A stretch of 64,000 nucleotides of DNA from Nevskiaceae bacterium (GCA_004297005.1 SCVA01000029.1:62001-126000); one strand, 5' to 3'; counted from the stretch's first letter, positions 36,537 to 46,016 are shown. A program made the numbers and translations. Notes: a model not told the origin generated them from the sequence alone.

Positions 36537-38648
36537 CTATTTCTTGCGTCGGGAGCCGCCACGCGGCTTGAGCATCTGGCTAACCACCTTGGCTTCCGGC
36601 AGTTCGTAATCGGTCAGCGTCTCCAGCAGCCGCGTCTGCACGCCCTTGCCACCGCCGCCCAGGCGCTCGTAGCGGCCGTCTTCACGCAGCGCCCAGCTTT
36701 GCGCGCGGTCGTCGACATAGGCCATCAGCTGTTCGGTCACCTCCGCCCGCAACTTCTTGTCGAGCAGCGGAAAGGCGATCTCGACGCGGCGGAACAGATT
36801 GCGCTCCATCCAGTCGGCGCTGGACAGATACACCTCGGGGTCGCCGCCGTTCTCGAAGTAGAAGGTGCGGTGGTGCTCCAGGAAGCGGCCGATCACCGAA
36901 TGCACCTCGATGTTTTCCGACAAGCCTTTCACGCCCGGTCGCAGGCTGCACATGCCGCGCACCACCAGCTGAATCTTCACGCCCGCCTGGGAGGCGGCGT
37001 AGAGGCGGGCGATCATCTCCGGCTCCACCAGCGCGTTCATCTTGGCGACGATGCGCGCCGGCTTGCCGCTGGCGGCGTTGTTCATCTCCCGCTCGATCTT
37101 GGCGTGCATGCCGCTGGCCATGGTGAATGGCGATTGCAGCAGCCGGTGCATCTTCGCCGCCTTGCCCAGGCTGGTGAGCTGGTGGAAGACGGTGTGCACG
37201 TCCTTGCAGATTTCCGCGTCCGCCGTCATCAGGCCGTAGTCGGTGTACAGGCGACTGGTGCGCAGATGGTAGTTGCCGGTGGCGAGGTGGACGTAGTTCC
37301 TGAGCCCGGACTCCTCGCGGCGTACCACCAGCATCATCTTGGCGTGGGTCTTGTAGCCGACCACGCCATAGACGACATGGGCGCCGACCTCCTGTAGCCG
37401 CTCGGCGAGGTCGATGTTGTCGGCCTCGTCGAAGCGCGCGCGCAGTTCCACCACCACGGTGACTTCCTTGCCGTTGCGGGCGGCCTCGACCAGGGCATCG
37501 ACCACCGGCGACTTGGCACCGGTGCGGTAGAGCGTCTGCTTGATCGCCAGCACATTGGCGTCCTTGGCACTCTGCCGCAGCAGTTCGATCACCGGCGTGA
37601 AGGAGTCGTAGGGGTGGTGCAGCAGCCGGTCCTTCTCGCGGATGGCGGCGAACAGATCGCCCTGACTCCACTTCGGCAGCTTCTGGGTGAACGGCGGGTA
37701 CTTGAGGTCTGGCCGCTCGACCAGATCCGGCACCGCCATCAGCCGCATCAGATTCACCGGGCCGTTGCAGCGATAGACATCGGCCTCGCTGAGCTGCAGC
37801 ACTTCCATCAGGTGCTGCTGCATGTCGCCCGGACAATTGTGGGCAATCTCCAGGCGCACGGTATCGCCCCACTGGCGCTGTTCGAGCACGTCTTCCAGCT
37901 CTTCCAGCAGGTCCTCGGCCTCCTGCTCGTCGACCAAGAGGTCGGAGTTGCGGGTGACCCGAAACTGGTAGCAGCCGCTGGCCTCCATGCCCGGGAACAA
38001 CTCGTCGATGTAGGCGTGGATCACCGAGGACAGGAACACGAAATCGTCCTTGCCGCCGCTGACCTTGGCCGGAATGCGGATCAGCCGCGGCAGCGCGCGC
38101 GGCGCCTGCACCACGGCAAGGCCGGTATTGCGGCCGAAGGCATCCTTGCCAGACAGCGAGACGATGAAGTTGAGCGACTTGTTGAGAATGCGCGGAAACG
38201 GGTGCGCAGGGTCCAGACCGATCGGCGACAGTACCGGCAGCAGTTCGGTGAGAAAGAAATTGCGCAGCCAGGCGTCCACCTCGCCAGTCCAGGCGGCGCG
38301 GCGCAGAAAGCGGATACCGGCCTTCTCCAGTTCCGGAATCACCACCTCGTTGAACGCCTGGTACTGCTCCGCGACCAGGGCATGCGCCTCGTCGGAGATC
38401 AGCTTGAACAGCTCGGCCGGCTGCAGACCGTCGGTGGACCGCTGCTGTGCTCCCGACTTCATCTGCTGCTTGATGCCGGCGACGCGAATCTCGAAGAACT
38501 CGTCGAGATTGCTGGAGGCAATGCAGAGGAATTTCAGGCGCTCCAGCAGTGGCACGCTCTCGTCCAGCGATTGCGCCAGCACCCGGCGATTGAACTGCAG
38601 CAGGGAGAGTTCGCGATTCAGGAACAGCTCGGCGGGTTTCAGATTCAT
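36537..38648 (-). CDS. ppk1: Polyphosphate kinase 1
   Basis: A 703-residue enzyme that polymerises ATP gamma-phosphate into polyphosphate. The N-terminal domain starts MNLKPAELFLNRELSLLQFN; the two phospholipase-D-like halves carry the autophosphorylated histidine in YKTHAKMMLVVRRE and the second in IEVHSVIGRFLEHHR. YHLRTSRLYTDYG is also typical. The C-terminus is basic (KPRGGSRRKK). A TTG three codons upstream could also start it; ATG 38648 matches homologues. Confidence 0.95.
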   Translation of the reverse strand: MNLKPAELFLNRELSLLQFNRRVLAQSLDESVPLLERLKFLCIASSNLDEFFEIRVAGIKQQMKSGAQQRSTDGLQPAELFKLISDEAHALVAEQYQAFNEVVIPELEKAGIRFLRRAAWTGEVDAWLRNFFLTELLPVLSPIGLDPAHPFPRILNKSLNFIVSLSGKDAFGRNTGLAVVQAPRALPRLIRIPAKVSGGKDDFVFLSSVIHAYIDELFPGMEASGCYQFRVTRNSDLLVDEQEAEDLLEELEDVLEQRQWGDTVRLEIAHNCPGDMQQHLMEVLQLSEADVYRCNGPVNLMRLMAVPDLVERPDLKYPPFTQKLPKWSQGDLFAAIREKDRLLHHPYDSFTPVIELLRQSAKDANVLAIKQTLYRTGAKSPVVDALVEAARNGKEVTVVVELRARFDEADNIDLAERLQEVGAHVVYGVVGYKTHAKMMLVVRREESGLRNYVHLATGNYHLRTSRLYTDYGLMTADAEICKDVHTVFHQLTSLGKAAKMHRLLQSPFTMASGMHAKIEREMNNAASGKPARIVAKMNALVEPEMIARLYAASQAGVKIQLVVRGMCSLRPGVKGLSENIEVHSVIGRFLEHHRTFYFENGGDPEVYLSSADWMERNLFRRVEIAFPLLDKKLRAEVTEQLMAYVDDRAQSWALREDGRYERLGGGGKGVQTRLLETLTDYELPEAKVVSQMLKPRGGSRRKK

Positions 38649-38777
38649 GGCGGACAAAGTTGACAGGGCAACACTGTATCCTGCGGCGACGGCGGTGACG
38701 AAGGCGTGACAGAGACTTTCAACCCGACGACGTCTTGGCGCATCAGAAGGGCTCCATCGTCTCTGCCCAAGCCCGCC

Positions 38778-39311
38778 ATGCGCCTACCGAATTCGCCTCG
38801 CCTCCTGCTCGCCTGCCTGTCGCTGCCGCTGCTCAGCAGCGGCTGCGTGTTGGTAACCGACAACACGCTCGCGGCCGACAGTCACGGCAACAAGACCATC
38901 GTCATCCCCGCCGGACTGGATCGCGCCTACGACGAGTACCACTACGCGCCTGCGGTGCGGGTGGGCGACACGGTGATCGTCTCCGGCATCCCGGCCGGTG
39001 GCGAGGGCAGCTACGAGGAGCAAGTGAGACGGATGTTCGAGCGGGCACGCAAAACCCTGGAGGCTTCCGGCGCCAAGCTCTCGGACGTGGTCGAGATCAA
39101 TACCTTTCACGCCCAGCCCAAGGACTCCACCGCCTTCAACGCCGAGTTCGAACGCTTCCTGAAGGTGCACAAGGAATACTTCCCGGAAGGCTATCCGGCC
39201 TGGACTGCGGTCGGCACCAGCGCCCTGCTGGCGCCGGGCGCGGTCGTGGAGATGCGCTTGGTGGCGGTCATTGGCGCCGGGCGCTCGCCGCGGGTGAAAC
39301 GGCCGGACTGA
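38778..39311 (+). CDS. RidA family protein with lipoprotein-type signal
   Basis: A 177-residue protein: residues 1-25 (MRLPNSPRLLLACLSLPLLS then SGC) form a lipoprotein-like signal with Cys near residue 24, followed by about 20 residues of linker and a RidA/YjgF domain (about 45-170): HYAPAVRVGDTVIVSGIPAG, TLEASGAKLSDVVEINTF, PAWTAVGTSALLAPGAVVEM. The arginine used by RidA enamine deaminases (usually R105 in a x-R-x-x-V context) is not obvious; the segment reads PAWTAVGTSAL. A GTG at 38706 would give a longer protein but bury the signal. Envelope-located RidA proteins are unusual. Confidence 0.78.
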   Translation: MRLPNSPRLLLACLSLPLLSSGCVLVTDNTLAADSHGNKTIVIPAGLDRAYDEYHYAPAVRVGDTVIVSGIPAGGEGSYEEQVRRMFERARKTLEASGAKLSDVVEINTFHAQPKDSTAFNAEFERFLKVHKEYFPEGYPAWTAVGTSALLAPGAVVEMRLVAVIGAGRSPRVKRPD

Positions 39312-39330
39312 GATGCCTCGCGCCGCCTGC

Positions 39331-39783
39331 TCAGGTCGCCAGCGGCTTGAGCAGGCGCAGGCCGTCGGCGCCATCGTCGTAGTAGCCTGGCAGCACCTTC
39401 AGCGGCCGGTAGCCGTGCCTTTCGTACAGACCGCGCGCGGCGGCGTTATCGGCTCGCACTTCCAGCGACACCGACCGGCTGCCGCGCGCCGAAGCCGCCC
39501 GTTCCGCGGCCACCACCAGGGCCTCGCCCAGGCCCTGACCACGGGCTGGGGGCGCCACCACCAGGCTGTAGATGCGCGCCTTGCGGCTGTCGGCGCGGTG
39601 CAGCAGCAACAGGTCGCCCAGCAGCTTTCCACCGGCCTCGGCAACCAGCACCTCGGCGCGCGGGGAAGTGAGAAAGCGGCGCCAGGCTCTCCGGCTCATG
39701 CGGTCGGAAGGGAACAGCGCCTCCAGCGCCAGCAGGGCATCGAGATCCTCGATTCGCCCCCGACGAATCTGTGGCGCGCTCAC
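39331..39783 (-). CDS. GNAT family N-acetyltransferase
   Basis: A 150-residue GNAT with the acetyl-CoA loop VAPPARGQGLGEALV at about residues 75-89 (Q/RxxGxG/A pattern), then SLEVRADNAAARGLYERHGYRP, the usual C-terminal strand-helix of the RimI-like group. Its ATG overlaps the stop of the RimK-like gene by four bases (ATGA), so the two are made together. The acetyl acceptor is unknown; a product or substrate of the ATP-grasp partner is the natural guess. Confidence 0.88.
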   Translation of the reverse strand: MSAPQIRRGRIEDLDALLALEALFPSDRMSRRAWRRFLTSPRAEVLVAEAGGKLLGDLLLLHRADSRKARIYSLVVAPPARGQGLGEALVVAAERAASARGSRSVSLEVRADNAAARGLYERHGYRPLKVLPGYYDDGADGLRLLKPLAT

Positions 39784-41246
39784 GGCTTGGACCGGGTCTG
39801 GACGTCCAGCCGCTGCAGGAAGTGCTCCATCACCCGCTTGTAGAGCGTGGCCTTGAGCACCAGATCCTCGACCCCGACGTCGATATTGGGGTTGTCGTTG
39901 ACCTCGATGACCTTGACCAGCTTGCCGAACTGCTTGAGGTCGACGCCGTAGAGGCCGTCACCAATCGCGCGCGCGGCCTCGACCGCTACCTTCACCACCT
40001 GCGGTGGCGCTTCCTCGATGGGCAGGGTCTCGTGATTGCCCTCGTGCTTCTTGCCCTCGGCGTCACGCTTGACCACCTGCCAGTGGTCGGTGGCCATGAA
40101 ATAACGGCAGGCGTAGAGCGGCTGGCCGTCGAGCACGCCGATGCGCCAGTCGTACTCGGTGGGCTCAAAGCTCTGAGCAACGATCAGGTCGCTGCGCTCC
40201 AGCAACTCGCGGCACTCCCGTTTCAACTCGGCCTCGCTGCTGACCTTGATGACGCCCTTGGAGAACTGCGAGTCCGGCTGCTTGAGCACGCAGGGGAAAC
40301 CCAGCTCGCGGCCGACGTAGCTGACGTTGCCGCGATGGATCAGCAGCGTCTTAGGCTGGGGAATGCGGTGCCGCTCCATCAACTGCGCCAAGTACACCTT
40401 GTTGGCGCAGCGCAGGATCGACTCGGGATCATCGACCACCACCAGGCCCTCGCGGGCGGCGCGGCGGGCGAAGCGGTAGGTGTGGTGGTTGACCGCCGTG
40501 GTCTCGCGGATGAACAGCGCGTCGTACTCGGCGACATGGCCGTAGTCGGACTTGTCGAGGAAGTCCACCGAAAAGCCGAGGTCTTCGGCGGCCTTTTCGA
40601 AGGCCTTGAGCGCCTTGGCGTTGCTGGGCGGCTCGGTCTCGCTCTCGTTGACCAGGATCGCCAGATCGTAGCGGGTGGAGTCACGGCGCTTGGTCGGCGA
40701 GCGACGGCGGGCGAAGTACTCGCGCGCCGCCTCGTACATGAACTCGTGATGGCTGGCCGGCACCTCGCCGAGGGCAACGGCGGACAAGGCCTCGACCTTC
40801 CACTCCTCGCCGCGCCATTCGAACTTGGCTTGCAGCAAGGGCGCCGGAAAGAAATTGAACAGGGCGCGCGCCAGCCGCTCGTGGCGCTTGGTCGGGCTCT
40901 GACCGAAGTAGATGTTGAGCACGTACTCGTTGGAACCCAGGCGCGCCAGGCTCTTGTCGATCAGCTCGTCCAGCTCGTCGTTGAGCACGCTCGGGCTTTC
41001 CGCCAGCTTCAGGTCCTGCACGGTGGCGATGTCGGGCAGCGGCTTGTGGCCGCGCGCATGCGCCAACAGCGACACGTAGTAGCCGGTGGACTGGTAGCTG
41101 AAGCTGCGACAGAGGTTGTAGACCCGCACGCCGCGCAGGCGGGTGAACAGATCCTGGGTCAGGTAGTTCCAGGCGGTGACCACATCGACGCCCGGAATGG
41201 CCAGCGGCCAGTCGCGGGCGTCGTCAACGATGACGATGCCGGTCAC
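39780..41246 (-). CDS. RimK-like ATP-grasp ligase with N-terminal RLAN-type domain
   Basis: A 488-residue protein. Residues 1-180 (IVIVDDARDWPLAIPG, CRSFSYQSTGYYVSLLAHARG) resemble the RLAN domain found in front of certain RimK-like ligases. The ATP-grasp domain (about 270-480) includes FPCVLKQPDSQFSKGV (nucleotide-binding lysines), AQSFEPTEYDWRIGVLDG and the metal-binding VIEVNDNPNIDVGVED. ATP-grasp ligases of this group form amide bonds between a carboxylate and an amine, often glutamate. I chose GTG 41246 (MTGIVIVDD); TTG 41258 is an alternative. Product and substrate are unknown. Confidence 0.82.
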   Translation of the reverse strand: MTGIVIVDDARDWPLAIPGVDVVTAWNYLTQDLFTRLRGVRVYNLCRSFSYQSTGYYVSLLAHARGHKPLPDIATVQDLKLAESPSVLNDELDELIDKSLARLGSNEYVLNIYFGQSPTKRHERLARALFNFFPAPLLQAKFEWRGEEWKVEALSAVALGEVPASHHEFMYEAAREYFARRRSPTKRRDSTRYDLAILVNESETEPPSNAKALKAFEKAAEDLGFSVDFLDKSDYGHVAEYDALFIRETTAVNHHTYRFARRAAREGLVVVDDPESILRCANKVYLAQLMERHRIPQPKTLLIHRGNVSYVGRELGFPCVLKQPDSQFSKGVIKVSSEAELKRECRELLERSDLIVAQSFEPTEYDWRIGVLDGQPLYACRYFMATDHWQVVKRDAEGKKHEGNHETLPIEEAPPQVVKVAVEAARAIGDGLYGVDLKQFGKLVKVIEVNDNPNIDVGVEDLVLKATLYKRVMEHFLQRLDVQTRSKP

Positions 41247-41468
41247 GGCAGCGTGCAACGCAGTGGTAGCCGCCTCGCTCGCGCAGGAGCAGGCAGGGGG
41301 TCGTCAGACTCTTGGGGCATTGCGCGAGGCGTGGGCGGAGCGATTCGGAATGGCTTTCTGGAACCCGCGAGCGATGCTAGCACGCGACAAGCTTGCCCGG
41401 CGCGGGCGACTGCCCGATCATGCCGGCTCAAGTGGAAGCTACAGTCGTTCACCGGATAGTAAAACCAG

Positions 41469-42449
41469 ATGAAGTCGCGCGCCCTGATTGCCCTGAGCAT
41501 GCTGCTGGTCAGCGCAACCGCGGTCGCCTCGGAGTTGAGAGTCCTGCGGGTGGACGGCGGCGCGCGCAGCGTCCGCGCCGAAGCCGCTGCGCCGCTGCTG
41601 CCGGGCAACCTGGTACTCAATGGCGACACCGTCACCCTGACACCCAACAGCCGGGCGGCCTTGCAGCTGGCTGGCGCCGGCCTGATTACTCTGGCGCGCA
41701 GCGCCGAGCTGCAGGTATTCGACAGCCGCGCCGGTACCCCGGCGCTGGGGCGCTTCAAACTGCTCTCGGGCACCGCGCGAATCGACAGCCGGGTCGGCAG
41801 TGGCCGGGTGCCGCTCGACGTCCGCCTCAACGTCGGCAGCCTGAAGTCGCGCATTTACGGCGCCGAAGCCCTGGGCGCCAACGATGCCGCTGGCGAAACC
41901 CTCTGCCTGCTGGCAGGCGCCATCGAAATCCAAACCAGCGGCGCACCGGATCGCCGACTAGACAGCCCCGGTAGCTGTCTGCGCCGCGCCCCTGACGGCC
42001 AAGTGCGCGAGCTCCGTCTGAGCGAGGACCAACCGATGCGTCTGGCCTTGAGCTCCAGCGAGTTCGCCGGGCCGGAGCTTGCCAGCTCCAACAGCCACCC
42101 GTCGCCGACGCCGATCATCGCGCCGGTCAGCAAGCCCGGCGTAGCTCCGACAGCGAACAACTCGCTGACGCCGGTGGCGTCGCTCCCCGTCGCCGCCGCT
42201 CCCGCCACCGCCAAGGCCGGCAGCTGGACCGTGGTGGTGTTATCGCTGGCCAAGCGCGAGGCCGTGGAGAGCCGCAGCCAGGCCCTGCTCGACCAGGGCC
42301 TGCCGGCCGCCACCCGCCAGATCGAGGTGAAGGGGCAGATCATGTACCGCAGCACGGTCGGCAGCTTCCAGAGCGCCGAAGAGGCCCGGGCCTATGCCAA
42401 AACCACCCTCGCCACGGCCGGCATCCAGGGCTGGGTCTCACCGCTCTGA
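41469..42449 (+). CDS. FecR domain and SPOR domain exported protein
   Basis: A 326-residue protein with a signal peptide (MKSRALIALSMLLVSATAVA), a FecR-type beta domain (about 22-170; PGNLVLNGDTVTLTPNSRAAL, GLITLARSAELQVFD, KSRIYGAEALG), a proline-rich linker and a C-terminal SPOR domain (about 250-326; SWTVVVLSLAKREAVESRSQ, YRSTVGSFQSAEEARAYA). SPOR binds denuded septal peptidoglycan. The combination suggests a periplasmic protein recruited to division sites. It is followed after 7 bases by a glycosyltransferase gene, so an operon is likely. Confidence 0.8.
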   Translation: MKSRALIALSMLLVSATAVASELRVLRVDGGARSVRAEAAAPLLPGNLVLNGDTVTLTPNSRAALQLAGAGLITLARSAELQVFDSRAGTPALGRFKLLSGTARIDSRVGSGRVPLDVRLNVGSLKSRIYGAEALGANDAAGETLCLLAGAIEIQTSGAPDRRLDSPGSCLRRAPDGQVRELRLSEDQPMRLALSSSEFAGPELASSNSHPSPTPIIAPVSKPGVAPTANNSLTPVASLPVAAAPATAKAGSWTVVVLSLAKREAVESRSQALLDQGLPAATRQIEVKGQIMYRSTVGSFQSAEEARAYAKTTLATAGIQGWVSPL

Positions 42450-42456
42450 GCCGCCT

Positions 42457-43461
42457 ATGGACCGCCGCCTGGCGGTCGTCATCCCCAGCCTGAACGAAGC
42501 CGCCGCGCTGCCTACGCTGCTGGGCGACTTGGCAAGCCAGCGCGGCATCGAGCTGGAGTGCATCGTCGCCGACGGCGGCTCCCGGGATGGCAGTCGCCGA
42601 CTCGCCGCCGCCCGCGGCGCCCGGGTGGTGCGCGCGCCACGGGGGCGCGGATCGCAGATGAACCACGGCGCCGACGCCGCCACCACCGACTGGTTGCTGT
42701 TCCTGCACGCCGATTCTCGCCTGGGCCATTCCGGGCAGTTGGCCCAAGCCTTGGTCGCGATCCAGCAGGCGGCGCGCGATGATCTCGCCATTGCCGGGCA
42801 CTGGCCGCTGCGCTTCCTGCGGCAACAGCTTGGGCGGGACTGCTTCTACCGCTACCTGGAGGGCAAGACTGCCAGCCAGCGCCCACACAGCATCCACGGC
42901 GATCAAGGCCTGTTGATTCACCGCGAGTACTTCCGGGCACTGGGCGGTTTCGATACCGGACTGCCGATCTTCGAGGACGAGCGCCTGGCGGCCGACATCT
43001 TCGCCACCGGCCGCTGGCTGCTGCTGCCCGGACAACTGGGTACCAGCGCCCGCCGCTTCGAAAGCGAGGGCGCGGCGCGGCGCTACGCGCTGATGGCGCT
43101 GATGGTGGCAGCGGAAGCCGGCGGACTGGAGGCCTATCTGCGCGAAGTGCCCGGCCTCTACCGCGAACAGACCGAGACCCGGCGCCTGCGGCTGCGGCCC
43201 TACCTAGTGGCGCTGGCCAATCATCTGCGGGCGCTACCGGCTGCGCAGCACCAGCAGGCATGCGAGCGGATGGGCCGACTGCTGCGCGACAACGTCTGGC
43301 AGCTGGCCTACGGCCTCGACCTCGTGATCGGCGCCTCCCTCGACGGCCCATGTCTGCGCACCTACGACCGCCGACTGGCGCCCCGACTGGACCAGCCCTG
43401 GGCGGCGTACCTGGCCACCGGACTGATCAAGGCCCTGGAGAAGCTGGTCGCGCCGCGTTGA
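42457..43461 (+). CDS. Family 2 glycosyltransferase (TIGR04283-like)
   Basis: A 334-residue protein whose first 230 residues form a GT-A fold: RLAVVIPSLNEAAALPTLL, IVADGGSRDGS, RGRGSQMNHGADAA, LLFLHADS (DxD-like) and GDQGLLIHREYFRALGGF. These match the TIGR04283 glycosyltransferase group. The last 100 residues are helical with DNVWQLAYGLDL. No membrane segment. Start ATG 42457 lies 7 bases after the FecR-SPOR gene stop. Confidence 0.82.
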   Translation: MDRRLAVVIPSLNEAAALPTLLGDLASQRGIELECIVADGGSRDGSRRLAAARGARVVRAPRGRGSQMNHGADAATTDWLLFLHADSRLGHSGQLAQALVAIQQAARDDLAIAGHWPLRFLRQQLGRDCFYRYLEGKTASQRPHSIHGDQGLLIHREYFRALGGFDTGLPIFEDERLAADIFATGRWLLLPGQLGTSARRFESEGAARRYALMALMVAAEAGGLEAYLREVPGLYREQTETRRLRLRPYLVALANHLRALPAAQHQQACERMGRLLRDNVWQLAYGLDLVIGASLDGPCLRTYDRRLAPRLDQPWAAYLATGLIKALEKLVAPR

Positions 43462-43524
43462 CCGGCTGGCGGAAAGGCGGCCGCGCCTCGCTAAGCTAGG
43501 CGCCAAGCTCACCGGTGACCTCCC

Positions 43525-44658
43525 ATGCGCCGCTTACTAGCCCTCAGTCTTCTCCTGCCCCTGCTGCTGCTCGGCTGCGACCTGCAAGGGGAGCCCGCGC
43601 AGGCCCAGGCGGCACCGGCGCCGGAACTGCTGCGCGCCCTGAGTCGCGGCGTGAATCTGTCTACCTGGTTCACCGACCGCGGCGCGCCCGGCATCGACCC
43701 GCAGCGCTGGTATATCGACGCCAGCGACTTCCAACTGATCCGTAGCCTGGGCCTGCGCCATGTGCGCATCCAGGTCGACCCCGGCTTTCTGCAGGATCCG
43801 AAGCAGCCGGACCGGCTGCTGGCCGAGCCGCTGGCGGAGTTGCAGAAGGGCATCGCGCAGGCAACGGCCGAGGGCCTGGTGGTAGTAGTGGCACTGCAGC
43901 CCAGCGGCGAGTTCAAGCGTCAACTGGCGGACTCCGAGGCCGCCCGCCAGACCCTGACCGAATTCTGGCGCGTCTTCGCCAGGGCCTTGAAAGCCGCCGC
44001 TCCCAACCGGCTGACCTTCGAGGCCCTCAACGAGCCCATGCTGGAAAGCGCCGCACAATCGCGGGAGCTGATGCAGCGCCTGGTCAGCGCCATCCGCAGC
44101 GAGGCGCCGCGTCACACCATCGTCGTCGCCGGTAACCAGTATTCCGACATCGGCAATCTGGTGGCGATGCAGCCGCTGGCCGACCCCAATCTGGTCTACG
44201 CCTTTCACTTCTACGAGCCGCACAACTTCACCCACCAGGGCGCCACCTGGGGCTGGCCACTGTGGGCGAAGTTCGCCAACTGGCCTTACCCGTCCTCACC
44301 GGAGGCGGTGGCGCCGCTGCTGGACAGCGCCGATCCCGAGGCGCGCGAGCACTTGGCCTGGTATGGCGAACAGCGCTGGAACCGCGCCAAGCTCGGCGAA
44401 TTGCTCGATCAGGCCGGTCTCTGGGCGGCGCGGAACGAGGTGCCGATCTGGTGCAACGAGTTTGGCGCCGTGCGCGACGCCGTGCGCCCCGAAGCCCGCC
44501 GCGCCTGGCTGAGCGACGCCCGGCAGCTGCTGGACGCCCGCCGCATCCCCTGGAGCCATTGGGACTACGCCGGCCATTTCGGCCTGGTCAGCGGTCCGCG
44601 CGGCCGGCGCGTGGTCGACCCGGATGCCGCCGCCGCACTGGAGCTCTCCAGCCGCTGA
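43525..44658 (+). CDS. Glycoside hydrolase family 5-type lipoprotein (cellulase-like)
   Basis: A 377-residue protein with lipoprotein signal MRRLLALSLLLPLLLLGC (lipobox LLGC, Cys18). The (beta/alpha)8 hydrolase has RGVNLSTWF, the LRHVRIQVDP strand, FEALNEPM with the acid/base Glu, VYAFHFYEPHNFTHQG and PIWCNEFGAV with the nucleophile Glu, then WDYAGHFGLV. GH5 enzymes cleave beta-glucans; here the outer-membrane-anchored form suggests action on its own or neighbouring polysaccharide. It lies after the glycosyltransferase gene on the same strand, 63 bases apart. Confidence 0.87.
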   Translation: MRRLLALSLLLPLLLLGCDLQGEPAQAQAAPAPELLRALSRGVNLSTWFTDRGAPGIDPQRWYIDASDFQLIRSLGLRHVRIQVDPGFLQDPKQPDRLLAEPLAELQKGIAQATAEGLVVVVALQPSGEFKRQLADSEAARQTLTEFWRVFARALKAAAPNRLTFEALNEPMLESAAQSRELMQRLVSAIRSEAPRHTIVVAGNQYSDIGNLVAMQPLADPNLVYAFHFYEPHNFTHQGATWGWPLWAKFANWPYPSSPEAVAPLLDSADPEAREHLAWYGEQRWNRAKLGELLDQAGLWAARNEVPIWCNEFGAVRDAVRPEARRAWLSDARQLLDARRIPWSHWDYAGHFGLVSGPRGRRVVDPDAAAALELSSR

Positions 44659-44791
44659 GCGGTGCACTGCGGCGGCCTGGTCGCCGCCGGCCGTCATCCA
44701 GTGAACATCTGTAAACTGTTACCATGACGGGCAACAAGCATCGGCAAAGCACCGGTGCCGGCCTTTGCGTCCCCTCCCTTCGGAGTTTTTG

Positions 44792-45991
44792 ATGTCGTCC
44801 TCGTCTGCCACTGAGCACGCACCCATCAACTGGGTGACCACGCTCATGTTCGTGTTCACCACCCTGCCCCTGTTCACCGTGCTGCCCTGGTACCTCTGGA
44901 CGCACGACGTCTCCGGCTGGGCCTGGCTCTGGGGCGTGGTCCTGCTCTACGCCAACGGTATCGGCATCACCGCCGGCTACCACCGCCTGTGGGCGCACCG
45001 CGCCTACAAGGCGCATCCGGTGCTGAAGGTCTTCTACGCGCTGTTCGGCGGCATGGCGATCCAGAACTCGATCCTGATCTGGGCCTCGATGCACCGCATC
45101 CACCACCAGCATGTCGATCACGTCGACAAGGATCCGTACAGCGCCAAGCGCGGCCTCTGGTACTCGCACATCGGCTGGATGATCCGCGACTACCCGAGCT
45201 GCAAGCTCGACTACGAGAACGCCCGCGATCTCAAGGAAGACCGCATCGTGATGTGGCAGCACCGCAACTACCTGGCGCTGATCCTGGGAATGAACATCGG
45301 CATCCCGGTGGCGCTGGGCCTGGCTTACGGCGACCTTTGGGGCTTCGTGCTGATCGCCGGCTTCCTGCGACTGGTGGTCAACCATCACGTCACCTTCTTC
45401 ATCAACTCGCTGGCCCATTTCTGGGGCCGCCAGCCCTACACCACGCGCAACACCGCGCGCGACAACGACGTGCTGGCCTTCCTCACCTATGGCGAGGGCT
45501 ATCACAACTACCACCACCTGTTTCAGTACGACTACCGCAACGGTATCCGCTGGTGGCATTACGACCCCACCAAGTGGCTAATCGCCGCCTGCTCCTGGGT
45601 GGGTCTGACTTCCGATTTGAAGCGGGTGCCAGACTTCAAGATTCAGCGCGCCATGCTGCAAGCGCAGTTCGATCGCGCACGCGAGAAGCTGGCGCAAAAG
45701 GCGAACACCAATACCGGCCGGGTCGCAGAGCTGCAGCACCTGCTGGAGCAGGAGTGGCAGAACTTCAGCCAGACCGTCGCCGAGTGGAGCCGCCTGCAGG
45801 CCGAGAAGCTGGAAGCCGCCAAGCAGCAGCTCAGCGAGCGTGTCCACGAGCGCATGCACGAGGCCCAGAACCAGTGGGAACACAGCGAAATGCGCCAGAG
45901 GCTGCTGGCCATGGAGCGTGCACTTGAGGAAGCGCTGGAAATGCAGCGCCAGCGCGTGAAGCTGCTGCGGGCGCAGATGGCGTACGCCTAA
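44792..45991 (+). CDS. Acyl-CoA delta-9 fatty acid desaturase
   Basis: A 399-residue membrane di-iron desaturase. The three histidine boxes are HRLWAH, HRIHHQHVD and HNYHHLF, with two pairs of transmembrane helices between them. It introduces a double bond in acyl-CoA, adjusting membrane fluidity. The last 100 residues (about 298-395) are a long charged coiled coil (LQHLLEQEWQNFSQTVAEW onward). RBS CGGAG precedes ATG 44792. A good terminator follows. The upstream 130 bases contain GTAAACTGTTAC, a weak inverted repeat. Confidence 0.9.
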   Translation: MSSSSATEHAPINWVTTLMFVFTTLPLFTVLPWYLWTHDVSGWAWLWGVVLLYANGIGITAGYHRLWAHRAYKAHPVLKVFYALFGGMAIQNSILIWASMHRIHHQHVDHVDKDPYSAKRGLWYSHIGWMIRDYPSCKLDYENARDLKEDRIVMWQHRNYLALILGMNIGIPVALGLAYGDLWGFVLIAGFLRLVVNHHVTFFINSLAHFWGRQPYTTRNTARDNDVLAFLTYGEGYHNYHHLFQYDYRNGIRWWHYDPTKWLIAACSWVGLTSDLKRVPDFKIQRAMLQAQFDRAREKLAQKANTNTGRVAELQHLLEQEWQNFSQTVAEWSRLQAEKLEAAKQQLSERVHERMHEAQNQWEHSEMRQRLLAMERALEEALEMQRQRVKLLRAQMAYA

Positions 45992-46016
45992 GCCAGAAAA
46001 GGCGGCGACTCCAGAC

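Noticed and set aside
44711..44722. GTAAACTGTTAC as a possible fatty-acid regulator operator before the desaturase
   Set aside because: Arms are only four bases and no second copy was seen; too short to call.
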